Shown here: piece after piece, positions 16,336 through 25,451 of the stretch
Layout of the letters: each line of letters starts with the position of its first letter
How positions within the stretch are numbered: the stretch's first letter is position 1
Source: Bacteroidota bacterium
Lineage (GTDB): Bacteria; Bacteroidota; Bacteroidia; Chitinophagales; Chitinophagaceae
Assembly: GCA_947461125.1 (NCBI GenBank)
Contig: CANHHX010000018.1
Location: 1 to 35,690, forward strand
Length of the DNA: 35,690 nucleotides
Direction: 5' to 3'
Position numbers and translations under genes: made by a program
Notes under the pieces: generated by a model
Told to the model about the DNA's origin: nothing
Database searches by the model: none
The model's input: the letters and a program-made list of their open reading frames with translations, nothing else

Positions 16336-18951
16336 TTATAATGATTGTAAACTTTCTTCGATAGTAGCAATTCTGGCAATAGCATCTGCTTGCTTTTGTT
16401 GTTCAAGGGCTACCACTTCTGGTTTTGCATTTTGCACAAAACGCTCGTTACTTAATTTTTTAGTTACACTTTCTAAAAAGCCTTTTTGATACGCTAAATC
16501 TGCTAGAAGTGTCGCTTTTAAAGCAGTGGCATCAAGCTCAATGCTGGTTCCAATAAAAAATTTATCTTTTTCGACAGCTACCACAATGGTGTTGTCAATA
16601 CTGCTATTGGTATATTCTATGCTTGTTGCATTCACCTGTTTGCATAAAATAGACTCAATGGTTTTATAAGTACCTGTGTTAGCCGTTTGTATATAGAGCG
16701 TGATGGTGTCCTTTGGTTTTAATTGGTTTTTGTTTCTCGCATCTCTAAGTGCAGATATCACTTGTTTTAATAGTTCACCACCTGCTACAATATCTGTATT
16801 TGCCTCCTTTACAGGAGCTGCAATTTTATTACACAAATCATCCTGTTTCGGACTTATTAAATGATAAATTTCTTCGGTAATAAATGGCATGAATGGATGC
16901 AGCATATGCATCATTTCATTTAAATAATGAACCGTTTTATCGTATACCTCTTTTGAAATAGGTTGTTCAAAACCAGGTTTAATCCACTCTAAATACCAGC
17001 TGCAATAATCATCCCATATAAGAGAGTAATTAGTTTTTAGTGCTTCTGATAATTTAAAACCATTTAATAAAACATCAACTTCTTGTTGAACTTGTGAGAG
17101 TCTATTTTCAAACCAATCCATCGCAAATTTTTCATTTTGCGCATCTAAGTTGGTGTCAATTCTCTTTTCCCAACCCTGTATTAATTTAAGAACGTTCCAA
17201 AGCTTGTTGTTAAAATTTCTACCTTGTTCAAGTGCAGATTCGTCAAATAAAATATCATTACCTGCGGGTGATGATATCATAATACCAAACCTAACAGCGT
17301 CTGCACCGTATACATCAATGAGTGCTAATAAGTCTGGCGAATTACCAAGGCTCTTACTCATTTTTCGGCCTTGCTTATCCCTAACAATACCTGTAAAATA
17401 TACATGTTCAAAAGGTTTTTGATCCATGTATTCATGACCTGCCATAATCATGCGAGCCACCCAAAAGAAAATAATTTCTGGGGCAGTAACAAGCGTTTGC
17501 GTTGGGTAATAATATTTGATTTCATCATTGCCCGGATTAGACAAGCCTTTAAACACTTCAAAAGGCCATAACCAACTTGAAAACCAGGTATCAAGGCAAT
17601 CTTCATCTTGTTTAATATCAGATAGGGTGAGTGACGCATTTTTTTCTTGTAAAATTACAAGTGCATCATTGGCATTTGCTGCAACAGCAACAGATCCATC
17701 AGGTGCATACCAAGCAGGAATGCGGTGTCCCCACCACAACTGTCTACTAATACACCAATCTTTAATATTTTCCATCCAGTGGCGGTACAAGTTTTTAAAC
17801 TTAGCCGGATGAAACTGAATGGCCTCTTCCATTACAGATTGAAGTGCTGGTGTAGCAATTTCTTTCATGCTAACCCACCACTGCAAACTAAGCCTTGGTT
17901 CTACCATGGCGTCTGTTCTTTCAGAAAAACCTACTTGGTTGGTATAGGCTTCTACTTTTTCTAATAAACCTGCTTCGCTTAAAACAGCTTCCATTTTCTT
18001 ACGCACATCAAGCCTGTCTTCACCAATAAAAAACTGCGCCGCTTCCGACATGGTACCATCATCATTGAGGGTATCAATTACTTCTAAATTATATTTTTGA
18101 CCTAGTTGATAGTCATTGATATCGTGTGCTGGCGTCACTTTTAAAGCACCGGTGCCAAAATCAAGTGTTACATAATCGTCGGTAATGATGGGTACGCGTC
18201 TATTAATGAGTGGAACAAAAACAAATTTTCCGTGGAGGTGCTTATAACGTTCATCTAATGGATTTACGCATACTGCCGTATCACCAAAGATGGTTTCTGG
18301 TCTTACAGTCGCAACAGTTATAAAATCATTATTGCCTTCAATGGCATATTTGATATGGTATAATTTACTTTGAACTTCTTTGTAAATAACTTCTTCGTCA
18401 GAAAGGGCCGTTTTTGCTTTAACATCCCAGTTAATCATTCTTTTACCTCTGTAAATATGTCCTTTTTTATGAAGGTCTAAAAACACTTCAATCACAGACT
18501 TGTAATAATCGGGATCCATGGTAAAAGCGGTTCGGTCCCAGTCTAAACTACAGCCCATTTTTTTAAGCTGTTGCAAAATGATCCCGCCATATTTTTCTTT
18601 CCATTCCCAGGCATATTCCAAAAACTCATCTCTTGATAAACTTGATTTGGTAATACCACGCTCTCTTAGCATAGCAACCACTTTTGCCTCGGTGGCAATC
18701 GAAGCATGATCAGTTCCGGGCACCCAGCAGGCATTTTTACCCTGCATGCGGGCACGTCTAATTAAAATGTCCTGGATGGTATTGTTAAGGCAATGACCCA
18801 TATGCAAAACGCCGGTAACATTAGGTGGGGGCATTACAATAGTATAAGCCTCACGCTCATCAGGGGTGCTTTTAAAATAACCCTTTGATAGCCAATGTTG
18901 GTACCATCTCGCTTCCGTTTCATTTGGTACATAATTCTTGCTCAATTCCAT
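16336..18951 (-). CDS. valS: Valine--tRNA ligase
   Basis: This cytosolic class I aminoacyl-tRNA synthetase charges tRNA-Val. The 871-residue length is typical. The HIGH motif appears as LHMGH (about 49-53) in the segment PPNVTGVLHMGHCLNNT, the KMSKS motif is near residues 530-534 (GRKMSKSLGNSPD), and the connective editing domain lies between. A C-terminal coiled coil (LADLAYQKGFLESVTKKLSNERFVQNA) is characteristic of ValRS. I chose the ATG at 18951 (MELSKNYVP). The reading frame extends nine codons further to a TTG at 18978, but that stretch contains the promoter element. PAP2 phosphatase and GNAT genes follow in the same direction. Confidence 0.97.
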   Translation of the reverse strand: MELSKNYVPNETEARWYQHWLSKGYFKSTPDEREAYTIVMPPPNVTGVLHMGHCLNNTIQDILIRRARMQGKNACWVPGTDHASIATEAKVVAMLRERGITKSSLSRDEFLEYAWEWKEKYGGIILQQLKKMGCSLDWDRTAFTMDPDYYKSVIEVFLDLHKKGHIYRGKRMINWDVKAKTALSDEEVIYKEVQSKLYHIKYAIEGNNDFITVATVRPETIFGDTAVCVNPLDERYKHLHGKFVFVPLINRRVPIITDDYVTLDFGTGALKVTPAHDINDYQLGQKYNLEVIDTLNDDGTMSEAAQFFIGEDRLDVRKKMEAVLSEAGLLEKVEAYTNQVGFSERTDAMVEPRLSLQWWVSMKEIATPALQSVMEEAIQFHPAKFKNLYRHWMENIKDWCISRQLWWGHRIPAWYAPDGSVAVAANANDALVILQEKNASLTLSDIKQDEDCLDTWFSSWLWPFEVFKGLSNPGNDEIKYYYPTQTLVTAPEIIFFWVARMIMAGHEYMDQKPFEHVYFTGIVRDKQGRKMSKSLGNSPDLLALIDVYGADAVRFGIMISSPAGNDILFDESALEQGRNFNNKLWNVLKLIQGWEKRIDTNLDAQNEKFAMDWFENRLSQVQQEVDVLLNGFKLSEALKTNYSLIWDDYCSWYLEWIKPGFEQPISKEVYDKTVHYLNEMMHMLHPFMPFITEEIYHLISPKQDDLCNKIAAPVKEANTDIVAGGELLKQVISALRDARNKNQLKPKDTITLYIQTANTGTYKTIESILCKQVNATSIEYTNSSIDNTIVVAVEKDKFFIGTSIELDATALKATLLADLAYQKGFLESVTKKLSNERFVQNAKPEVVALEQQKQADAIARIATIEESLQSL

Positions 18952-18967
18952 GCTCAAAACTTTGTTG

Positions 18968-18975
18968 CGAAAGTA
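18968..18975 (-). promoter_or_regulatory. -7 promoter element for valS
   Basis: Leftward sequence TACTTTCG differs from TAnnTTTG at one fixed position; from general experience such TACTTTCG/TACTTTTG forms are frequent in Chitinophagaceae. It ends 16 bases before the valS ATG at 18951, giving a very short leader. Confidence 0.5.
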
Positions 18976-19049
18976 CAAAAAATGAGGGTGTTTTTTTTTA
19001 TTTGTATGGCACCCGTAAAAAAGCGAATTTGGGCCCTCAATTTAGTGTT

Positions 19050-19583
19050 TTGAAGTTTGCAGTAGTTGATATAGAAACCACAGGGGGATTTCCGTCGCAG
19101 CATGGGATAACCGAGATTGCCATTGTATTACATGACGGTGACCAGATAGAGGGTATCTATGAAACGCTCATTAACCCGCACCAACCCATTCCGCCCTTTA
19201 TAGCCAACATGACCGGCATAAGCAACCAAATGGTAGCAGCGGCACCGTCCTTTGATAAAGTGGCTGCCAACATCTTTAATTTGTTGGAAAACAGGGTGTT
19301 TGTAGCGCATAATGTCAATTTCGACTATTCTTTTGTGCATCATCATTTGCAAGTAGCTGGTTATCAATTAGAAGTGCCAAAATTATGTACGATTAGGCTT
19401 AGTAGAAAGGCGTTTCCTGGTTATAAAAAATATGGATTGGGACATTTATGCCGTACCCTAGACATTCAAATAGAAAACAGGCACCGGGCAGGTGGTGATG
19501 CAAAAGCCACTGCACAAATTTTGGATCTTGTGATTCAAAATAATGGAAAAACACTCATTTCTGAATTAATCAAAAGACATTAA
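19050..19583 (+). CDS. DEDDh 3'-5' exonuclease (DNA polymerase III epsilon-like), stand-alone
   Basis: The 177-residue protein is a DnaQ-like exonuclease domain. It shows FAVVDIETTGG (DxE at D7, E9), the ExoII segment HNVNFDYSFVHHHL, and the ExoIII segment HRAGGDAKATAQIL, where the histidine five residues before the aspartate marks the DEDDh class. The start is a TTG at 19050: no in-frame ATG lies upstream except at 18885, inside the antisense valS gene, and the conserved domain begins two codons after the TTG. It is a bare nuclease without the C-terminal GIY-YIG part found in many Bacteroidota homologues. tex follows 24 bases later and is probably cotranscribed. The role is DNA proofreading or repair, or RNA trimming; the sequence does not decide. 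Confidence 0.85.
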   Translation: MKFAVVDIETTGGFPSQHGITEIAIVLHDGDQIEGIYETLINPHQPIPPFIANMTGISNQMVAAAPSFDKVAANIFNLLENRVFVAHNVNFDYSFVHHHLQVAGYQLEVPKLCTIRLSRKAFPGYKKYGLGHLCRTLDIQIENRHRAGGDAKATAQILDLVIQNNGKTLISELIKRH

Positions 19584-19607
19584 TTATTTTAAATTTCAAG
19601 TGTATTT

Positions 19608-21842
19608 ATGGGTTCTTTCGCTCCAATTATTGCCTCACAATTAAATATCAAGGTATCACAGGTTCAAGCGGTTTTAGATTTATTTGGTGAGGCGGCAACC
19701 ATTCCTTTCATTGCCCGTTATCGAAAAGACAAAACAGGTGGTCTAGATGAGGTTCAAATTCAACAAATCGAAGAAGCGTCCAAATTTTTAAAAACATTTA
19801 CAGAGCGTAAAGAGTTTATCGAAAAAGCCATTACCGAGCAGGGTAAAATGACAGATGAGCTTCAAAAAAAATTAGACGCTGCAACTACATTAGCAGCGCT
19901 CGAAGATATTTATTTACCCTATAAGCCAAAGCGAAAAACTAAGGCACAAACAGCTAAAGAAAACGGATTAGAGCCGCTTTCAATTATTATGCTAGCCCAG
20001 GGTTTAGAGGATGTGGATCAAATTGCGGCGCAGTATTTAAATGATAAAATAACAAGTATAGAAGAAGCGCTTTCGGGTGCAAGGGACATTATAGCAGAGC
20101 TTATTAATGAAAACGATATCGTGCGCGCAAAAATGCGTTTACTATTTGAGCAAACGGCTTGTATTCAAACCAAAGTATTAACGGATAAAGAAACAGAAGG
20201 GATTAAGTACAAAGACTATTTTGATTTTTCGGAACCAATCCATAAAATACCATCACATAGAACCATGGCCATACTCCGTGGTTTTTTAGAAGGGGTATTG
20301 CGCATGAGTATTGCACCTATTGAGGAGGATGCGCTTACACTGATCGAATCTATTTATTTAGGGGAACTAAGCTCATGGCGTGAGCATGTAAAAAAATCTA
20401 TTAAAGACGCTTATCGCAGACTCTTACAACCAAGTTTAGAAACTGAATACCGAACATCTTTAAAGCAAAAAGCAGATGAAGAAGCCATCAATGTTTTTGC
20501 TGAAAATTTGCGTCAGTTATTATTGAGTGCACCACTTGGCAGTAAAAAAATACTTGCTATTGACCCAGGATATAGAACGGGTTGTAAAGTAGTTTGCCTC
20601 GATGAAAAAGGGATGCTACAACAAACCGAGCTAATTTATATTCATGAAAACAATCGACTAGATCAAAGTGAACATACTATTAGAAGTTTGGTAAAAAGTT
20701 ATGGCATAGAAGCCTTTGCTATTGGTGATGGAACAGCAGGTAGAGAAACAGAAATATTTATTCAAAAATTACAATTAGGACTTCCTATTTATCTGGTAAA
20801 TGAAGATGGAGCTTCTGTATACTCAGCATCGGAAACTGCTAGAGAAGAATTTCCGGACAAAGACGTTACAGTGAGAGGTTCTGTAAGTATTGGTAGACGA
20901 CTTATGGATCCACTTGCAGAGCTTGTGAAAATTGATCCTAAAAGTTTAGGGGTTGGTCAGTACCAGCATGATGTAAACCAGTTTAGGTTAAAAGAAAGAC
21001 TAGATCAAACCGTCATTAGTTGTGTAAACCAGGTTGGGGTAAACGTAAATACAGCGAGTAAACATTTATTAAAATATGTGAGTGGTATTACTGGCCCTGT
21101 TGCCGAAAATATTATCAATTACAGAACTGAAATTGGTGGATTTACCAGTAGAGAACAATTGAAAAAAGTACCAAGACTTGGTGATAAAGCCTACGAGCAA
21201 TGTGCAGGATTCTTGCGTATTGTAGAGGCGGAGAATCCACTTGACGCAAGTGCGGTGCACCCAGAAGCCTATTCTATTGTGGCATCAATTGCCAAAGATG
21301 CCAATATTGCCATTGCAGATTTAATTGGTAATACAGCTTTGATTGGATCTGTTGATGTAAAAAAATATATTTCTGAAACCTTTGGTGAACATACCATCAA
21401 GGATATTTTAAATGAATTAAAAAAGCCAGGGCTCGATCCACGTAAAGAAATTGAGCAGTTTAGTTTTGCTAATATTTATAAAATTGAAGACGTGCAAGTA
21501 GGTATGGTAGTTCCTGGTCAGGTAACCAATATTACCCGCTTTGGTGCCTTTGTAGACATTGGTGTAAAGCAAGATGGACTGGTGCATGTAAGTGAAATTG
21601 CTCATCAGTATATTACTGACCCTTCTGAGTTTTTAAAACTCGGTCAAAAAGTACAAGTTAAAGTAACGGAAATAGACATTGCACGTAAACGTATTGCCCT
21701 GTCTATCAAGCAAACCTCGGTTGCGCCTGCTAAAACGGCTTCTAGTAGGCCTGCTGCTCAAAAACCTGCTCCCGATGGGGATCTTTCTTCATTGAGTGTC
21801 AACGACGCGCTTCAAGCACTTAAAAAACGTTTTGGCAAATAG
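19608..21842 (+). CDS. tex: Tex-family transcription accessory / RNA-binding protein
   Basis: Tex is a conserved cytosolic nucleic-acid-binding protein linked to transcription and the decay of structured RNA. The 744-residue length is slightly under the usual 770-790. In order: an N-terminal helical domain (IPFIARYRKDKTGGLDEVQIQQIEE near 35-60), a YqgF/RNase H-like domain beginning KKILAIDPGYRTGCKV (about 315-330), helix-hairpin-helix modules (VNVNTASKHLL; FTSREQLKKVPRLGDKAYEQCAGF), and a C-terminal S1 domain (GMVVPGQVTNITRFGAFVDIG, then DGLVHVSEIA). An alanine/proline-rich linker (APAKTASSRPAAQKPAPDG) leads to a short conserved-looking tail. It follows the DEDDh exonuclease gene by 24 bases, so the two may act on RNA together. 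Confidence 0.95.
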   Translation: MGSFAPIIASQLNIKVSQVQAVLDLFGEAATIPFIARYRKDKTGGLDEVQIQQIEEASKFLKTFTERKEFIEKAITEQGKMTDELQKKLDAATTLAALEDIYLPYKPKRKTKAQTAKENGLEPLSIIMLAQGLEDVDQIAAQYLNDKITSIEEALSGARDIIAELINENDIVRAKMRLLFEQTACIQTKVLTDKETEGIKYKDYFDFSEPIHKIPSHRTMAILRGFLEGVLRMSIAPIEEDALTLIESIYLGELSSWREHVKKSIKDAYRRLLQPSLETEYRTSLKQKADEEAINVFAENLRQLLLSAPLGSKKILAIDPGYRTGCKVVCLDEKGMLQQTELIYIHENNRLDQSEHTIRSLVKSYGIEAFAIGDGTAGRETEIFIQKLQLGLPIYLVNEDGASVYSASETAREEFPDKDVTVRGSVSIGRRLMDPLAELVKIDPKSLGVGQYQHDVNQFRLKERLDQTVISCVNQVGVNVNTASKHLLKYVSGITGPVAENIINYRTEIGGFTSREQLKKVPRLGDKAYEQCAGFLRIVEAENPLDASAVHPEAYSIVASIAKDANIAIADLIGNTALIGSVDVKKYISETFGEHTIKDILNELKKPGLDPRKEIEQFSFANIYKIEDVQVGMVVPGQVTNITRFGAFVDIGVKQDGLVHVSEIAHQYITDPSEFLKLGQKVQVKVTEIDIARKRIALSIKQTSVAPAKTASSRPAAQKPAPDGDLSSLSVNDALQALKKRFGK

Positions 21843-21850
21843 TAAATTCT

Positions 21851-21858
21851 TATATTTA
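21851..21858 (+). promoter_or_regulatory. Possible promoter before the TolB/amidohydrolase gene
   Basis: TATATTTA matches five of the six fixed positions of TAnnTTTG. A TTTG at 21831-21834, within the end of tex, could be the -33 element with a short 16-base spacer. The gene starts at 21885. Confidence 0.35.
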
Positions 21859-21884
21859 TCCTACAAATCATTAAAATCCACCCT

Positions 21885-24800
21885 ATGCAAAAAATCTATC
21901 TTTTATGTAGCGGTCTCTTTTTATTTGTATTTGCGCAAGCGCAAAAAACAAAAGACAGTACCGTTTATACTAGCTTTAAAGACCTCCCTTTAAAGGCAGA
22001 ACGTACGATAAGTTTTGATACCAAAGAAGGAACGTTTATGAGTTTAGATATTTCTCCAGATGGCAAAACCATTGCCTTTGATATGATGGGGGATATTTAT
22101 ACCGTTCCAATGGATGGTGGTAAAGCAAAACAAATTACAAAGGGCTTGGCATTTGATGCGCACCCTAGATTTAGCCCCGACGGAAAAAAATTATTATTCA
22201 CCAGTGATAGAAGTGGTGCTGATAATATTTGGATACTTGATTTTGAAAAGCAAGACACCATTCAACTAACAAAAACGAGTGTGGATGATTATGTCAATGC
22301 CATTTGGACTCCTGATGGTAAATACATCATTGCTGCAAAGGGTAGAAGAACGCCTCGTCTATGGATGTACAATGTAGATGGTGGTGGAGGTATTCAACTC
22401 AATGATCAACCCGGAAATTTAAAAACAATTGATCCAAATATCAGTGCCGATGGTAAATTGGTGTATTATAGCCAGCGAAATGGTTCTTGGAACTATAATG
22501 CCTTACTTCCTCAATATCAAATTGGTGTTTACAATAAAGAAAAAGGAGAATTCAATACCATTACCTCACGTTATGGATCTGCATTTACACCTACTTTAAG
22601 TAAAGACGGTAAATGGATGGTGTACGGTTCACGTTACCAAGATAAAACTGGTCTTGTTTTACGTAATTTATTAAATGGTGATGAAAAGTGGTTGGCATAT
22701 CCAGTACAAAGAGATGATCAAGAAAGTATTGCGCCTTTGGGTGTTTTACCTGGTATGAGTTTTACACCTGATTCTAAACATTTGTTAGCGAGTTATGGTG
22801 GTAAAATTTGGAAATTATCGGTAGCAGAAGAAACGCCTACCGAAATTGCATTTGAAGCAGCTGTAAATTTAGAAGTTGGACCTAGACTTTATTTTAATTA
22901 TCCAGTTTCTGATTCGGCGTATGCGCTTGGTTCACAAATTAGAGACGCAATGCCTAGTCCAGACGGATCTAAGCTTGCGTTTACTTCGCTCAACCGTTTG
23001 TATGTTATGGACTATCCAAATGGAACTCCAAAGCGTTTAACCAATCATAATTTTGTAGAAGCGATGCCAGCATGGAGTCCAAATGGACAATCCCTGGCAT
23101 TTGTAACCTGGAATGATACCGATGGCGGTAATTTATATACGGTTAATGCAGATGGTTCTTCCCTAAAAAAATTAAGTACCGAGTCTGCGTATTATGCACA
23201 ACCAGCTTGGAGTTACAACAACCGCATTGCTTATTTTAAAGCACCCAATCGTATTTTTAAAGAAGCTGAATCTCCATCATACAATGGATCAGAAGCAAAA
23301 ATGAATTGGATAGAACCTACTGGTGGCGAAGAACATTTTATTGACTTTGCAAATGGAAGAGGCAATATTCATTTTACCACCAACACCGAACGTATATTTT
23401 TAAATGGTGGTGGCGGTAGTTTATTATCTATTAGATGGGATGGTACCGATAGCAAAACACATGCACGCGTTTCTGGTATTACCACTTATGGATCTGTTGC
23501 TGATGCCGATCATGGATATGTGATGGGAAAAAGTAGAACTAATTTAGAACCCATCAACAATTGTATGCTTCCAGAATCGGCGGGTGAAAAAGAGCCACAA
23601 CAAATGCCAAGTTCTGCTGATATTATTTTAATGGCACCAAAAGGCGACCTCGCTCTTGCGCAAGTAAACAATAATGTTTATGTTGTTACGATTCCAGAAG
23701 CAGGCAAAACACCTTCCATTTCTGTGGCATCTCCACAAAATAGTAGTTTCCCATCTCGTCAATTAACCGAAATAGGTGGTGAGTTTCCAGCTTGGGAAGC
23801 AAATGGTAAAAAAGTGCATTGGAGTTTAGGAAATGGCCACTGGGTATATGATGTAGAGCGTGCTAAATTTGTTGAAGACTCTGTAAAAACAGCAAAAAAA
23901 TTAGAAACCAAACGAATTTCTGATAGCACCGCTGCCTTAAAACTTGCCGGCCCTGCTGCTAAAAAATTAGCAGATTCACTTGCTACAATCGCAAAAGCTG
24001 ATACCGTAAAAGTAAAAGCAGATAGTATTTACAATGCTGAGTTAAAGAAAAAAGAAAAATATAGTCCTTCTGAAACGCAGGTAAAAGTATTTTATCAAAA
24101 AGACATCCCTTCTGGAACACTTCTATTAAAAAATGCCAGAATTATTACCATGCGTGGTGATGAAGTAATTGAGAGAGGTGATATCCTGATTGTCAATAAC
24201 CGTATACAGCAGGTTGGTAAATCTGGATCAATTAAAGTGCCTACTGGTACTAAAACCATTGATTGTGCTGGTAAAACCATTACCCCAGGATTTGTAGATA
24301 CCCATTCGCATATGTGGCCTTTTTGGGGACTTCATAAAAATAATGTGTGGTTGTATGCTGCAAACCTAGCTTATGGTGTAACAACAACACGTGACCCACA
24401 AACGGCTACTACCGATGTTTTAACCTATGGTGACATGGTGGATGCTGGACAAATTCCTGGACCAAGAATTTATAGTACTGGCCCTGGTGTTGGTTATTGG
24501 ATGTATAATTTACAGAGCTATGATCAAACAAAAAAAGTATTAGAGCAGTACAGTAAATACTACAAAACACAGTACATCAAAATGTACTTAACAGGAAATA
24601 GACAAGCGCGTCAGTGGATTATCATGGCTTCTAAAGAGCAAAAATTAATGCCAACCACAGAGGGTGGCCTTGATTTTAAAATTAACATGACACATATGCT
24701 GGATGGATATCCGGGTATGGAACACTCTTTACCAATTTATCCTTTATACAAAGACGTTACCAAGTCTTTTGCTACCAGTAAAATCACATTAACACCAACA

Positions 24801-25382
24801 TTAATTGTTGCGTATGGTGGTCCTTGGGCAGAAAACTTTTACTACACCACCGAAAGTCCTTTACACGATCCAAAGCTTAACAGATTTACACCTTATGAAG
24901 AGTTAAATCAAAAAGCAGCAAGAAGAGCGGGTAGTTTAGGGGGTTGGTTTACACCAGAAGACCATGTGTTTCAAAAACATGCCGAAGGTTTAAAAAGTAT
25001 TGTTGATCAGAATGGTTTAGTTGGTGTAGGTAGTCATGGACAATTACAAGGTCTTGGTTACCACTGGGAACTTTGGAGTATTGCTAGTGGTGGTATGAAA
25101 GCGCATCATGCACTTAAAACAGCTACCATACTTGGTGCAGAAGCACTTGGTTTAGATAAAGATTTAGGAAGTATTGAATCTGGAAAACTTGCCGATTTAG
25201 TTATCATGAATGACAACCCACTGGTTAACATTAGAAATACCAACAAAATCAAATACGTACTTAAAAATGGACGTTTGTATGATGGTAATACACTTGATGA
25301 AGTGTACCCGAATGCTAAAAAGTTAGATATCAGTTCTTGGACGAAGCCAGCACCTGTGGTAAATACACCGGTGAAGCAATAG
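21885..25382 (+). CDS. Exported TolB-like beta-propeller / amidohydrolase fusion protein
   Basis: The 1165-residue protein has a signal peptide (about 1-20, ending FVFAQAQ). Residues 40-640 hold repeated PD40/TolB propeller blades, seen as SPDGKTIAFD, HPRFSPDGKKLLFTSDRSGADNIWILD, SADGKLVYYSQRNG, SPDGSKLAFTS and SPNGQSLAFVTWN. A charged, alanine/lysine-rich helical linker (about 665-740) follows. The C-terminal 425 residues are a metal-dependent amidohydrolase: TPGFVDTHSHMW with the HxH metal site at H807/H809, and LGSIESGKLADLVIMNDNPL near the end. Such fusions are known in Bacteroidota and presumably hydrolyse a cyclic amide or peptide in the periplasm; the substrate is unknown. The gene ends at a strong terminator. 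Confidence 0.88.
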   Translation: MQKIYLLCSGLFLFVFAQAQKTKDSTVYTSFKDLPLKAERTISFDTKEGTFMSLDISPDGKTIAFDMMGDIYTVPMDGGKAKQITKGLAFDAHPRFSPDGKKLLFTSDRSGADNIWILDFEKQDTIQLTKTSVDDYVNAIWTPDGKYIIAAKGRRTPRLWMYNVDGGGGIQLNDQPGNLKTIDPNISADGKLVYYSQRNGSWNYNALLPQYQIGVYNKEKGEFNTITSRYGSAFTPTLSKDGKWMVYGSRYQDKTGLVLRNLLNGDEKWLAYPVQRDDQESIAPLGVLPGMSFTPDSKHLLASYGGKIWKLSVAEETPTEIAFEAAVNLEVGPRLYFNYPVSDSAYALGSQIRDAMPSPDGSKLAFTSLNRLYVMDYPNGTPKRLTNHNFVEAMPAWSPNGQSLAFVTWNDTDGGNLYTVNADGSSLKKLSTESAYYAQPAWSYNNRIAYFKAPNRIFKEAESPSYNGSEAKMNWIEPTGGEEHFIDFANGRGNIHFTTNTERIFLNGGGGSLLSIRWDGTDSKTHARVSGITTYGSVADADHGYVMGKSRTNLEPINNCMLPESAGEKEPQQMPSSADIILMAPKGDLALAQVNNNVYVVTIPEAGKTPSISVASPQNSSFPSRQLTEIGGEFPAWEANGKKVHWSLGNGHWVYDVERAKFVEDSVKTAKKLETKRISDSTAALKLAGPAAKKLADSLATIAKADTVKVKADSIYNAELKKKEKYSPSETQVKVFYQKDIPSGTLLLKNARIITMRGDEVIERGDILIVNNRIQQVGKSGSIKVPTGTKTIDCAGKTITPGFVDTHSHMWPFWGLHKNNVWLYAANLAYGVTTTRDPQTATTDVLTYGDMVDAGQIPGPRIYSTGPGVGYWMYNLQSYDQTKKVLEQYSKYYKTQYIKMYLTGNRQARQWIIMASKEQKLMPTTEGGLDFKINMTHMLDGYPGMEHSLPIYPLYKDVTKSFATSKITLTPTLIVAYGGPWAENFYYTTESPLHDPKLNRFTPYEELNQKAARRAGSLGGWFTPEDHVFQKHAEGLKSIVDQNGLVGVGSHGQLQGLGYHWELWSIASGGMKAHHALKTATILGAEALGLDKDLGSIESGKLADLVIMNDNPLVNIRNTNKIKYVLKNGRLYDGNTLDEVYPNAKKLDISSWTKPAPVVNTPVKQ

Positions 25383-25405
25383 TATCTTCTACGTTACATT
25401 AAAAA

Positions 25406-25436
25406 GGCGGCATCCATCCGGGTGCCGCCTTTTTTT
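25406..25436 (+). terminator. Strong Rho-independent terminator after the amidohydrolase gene
   Basis: A 10-bp stem (GGCGGCATCC / GGGTGCCGCC, positions 25406-25415 and 25420-25429) with a 4-base loop is followed by seven T. The rightward transcript pairs fully, including one G-U. An A-run precedes the stem, so it can also stop the convergent purB transcript, with one mismatch. Confidence 0.92.
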
Positions 25437-25451
25437 ATGTAAAAATTTGAA

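Noticed and set aside
18952..18978. Nine-codon N-terminal extension of valS from a TTG.
   Set aside because: It contains the promoter element TACTTTCG and is not conserved-looking; the ATG at 18951 gives the usual ValRS start.
19006..19053. A 15-codon ORF ending in TGA that overlaps the TTG start of the exonuclease, like a leader peptide.
   Set aside because: The ATG lies almost on the weak candidate promoter (18997-19004), so it would fall upstream of the transcript start, and nothing in the peptide suggests attenuation.
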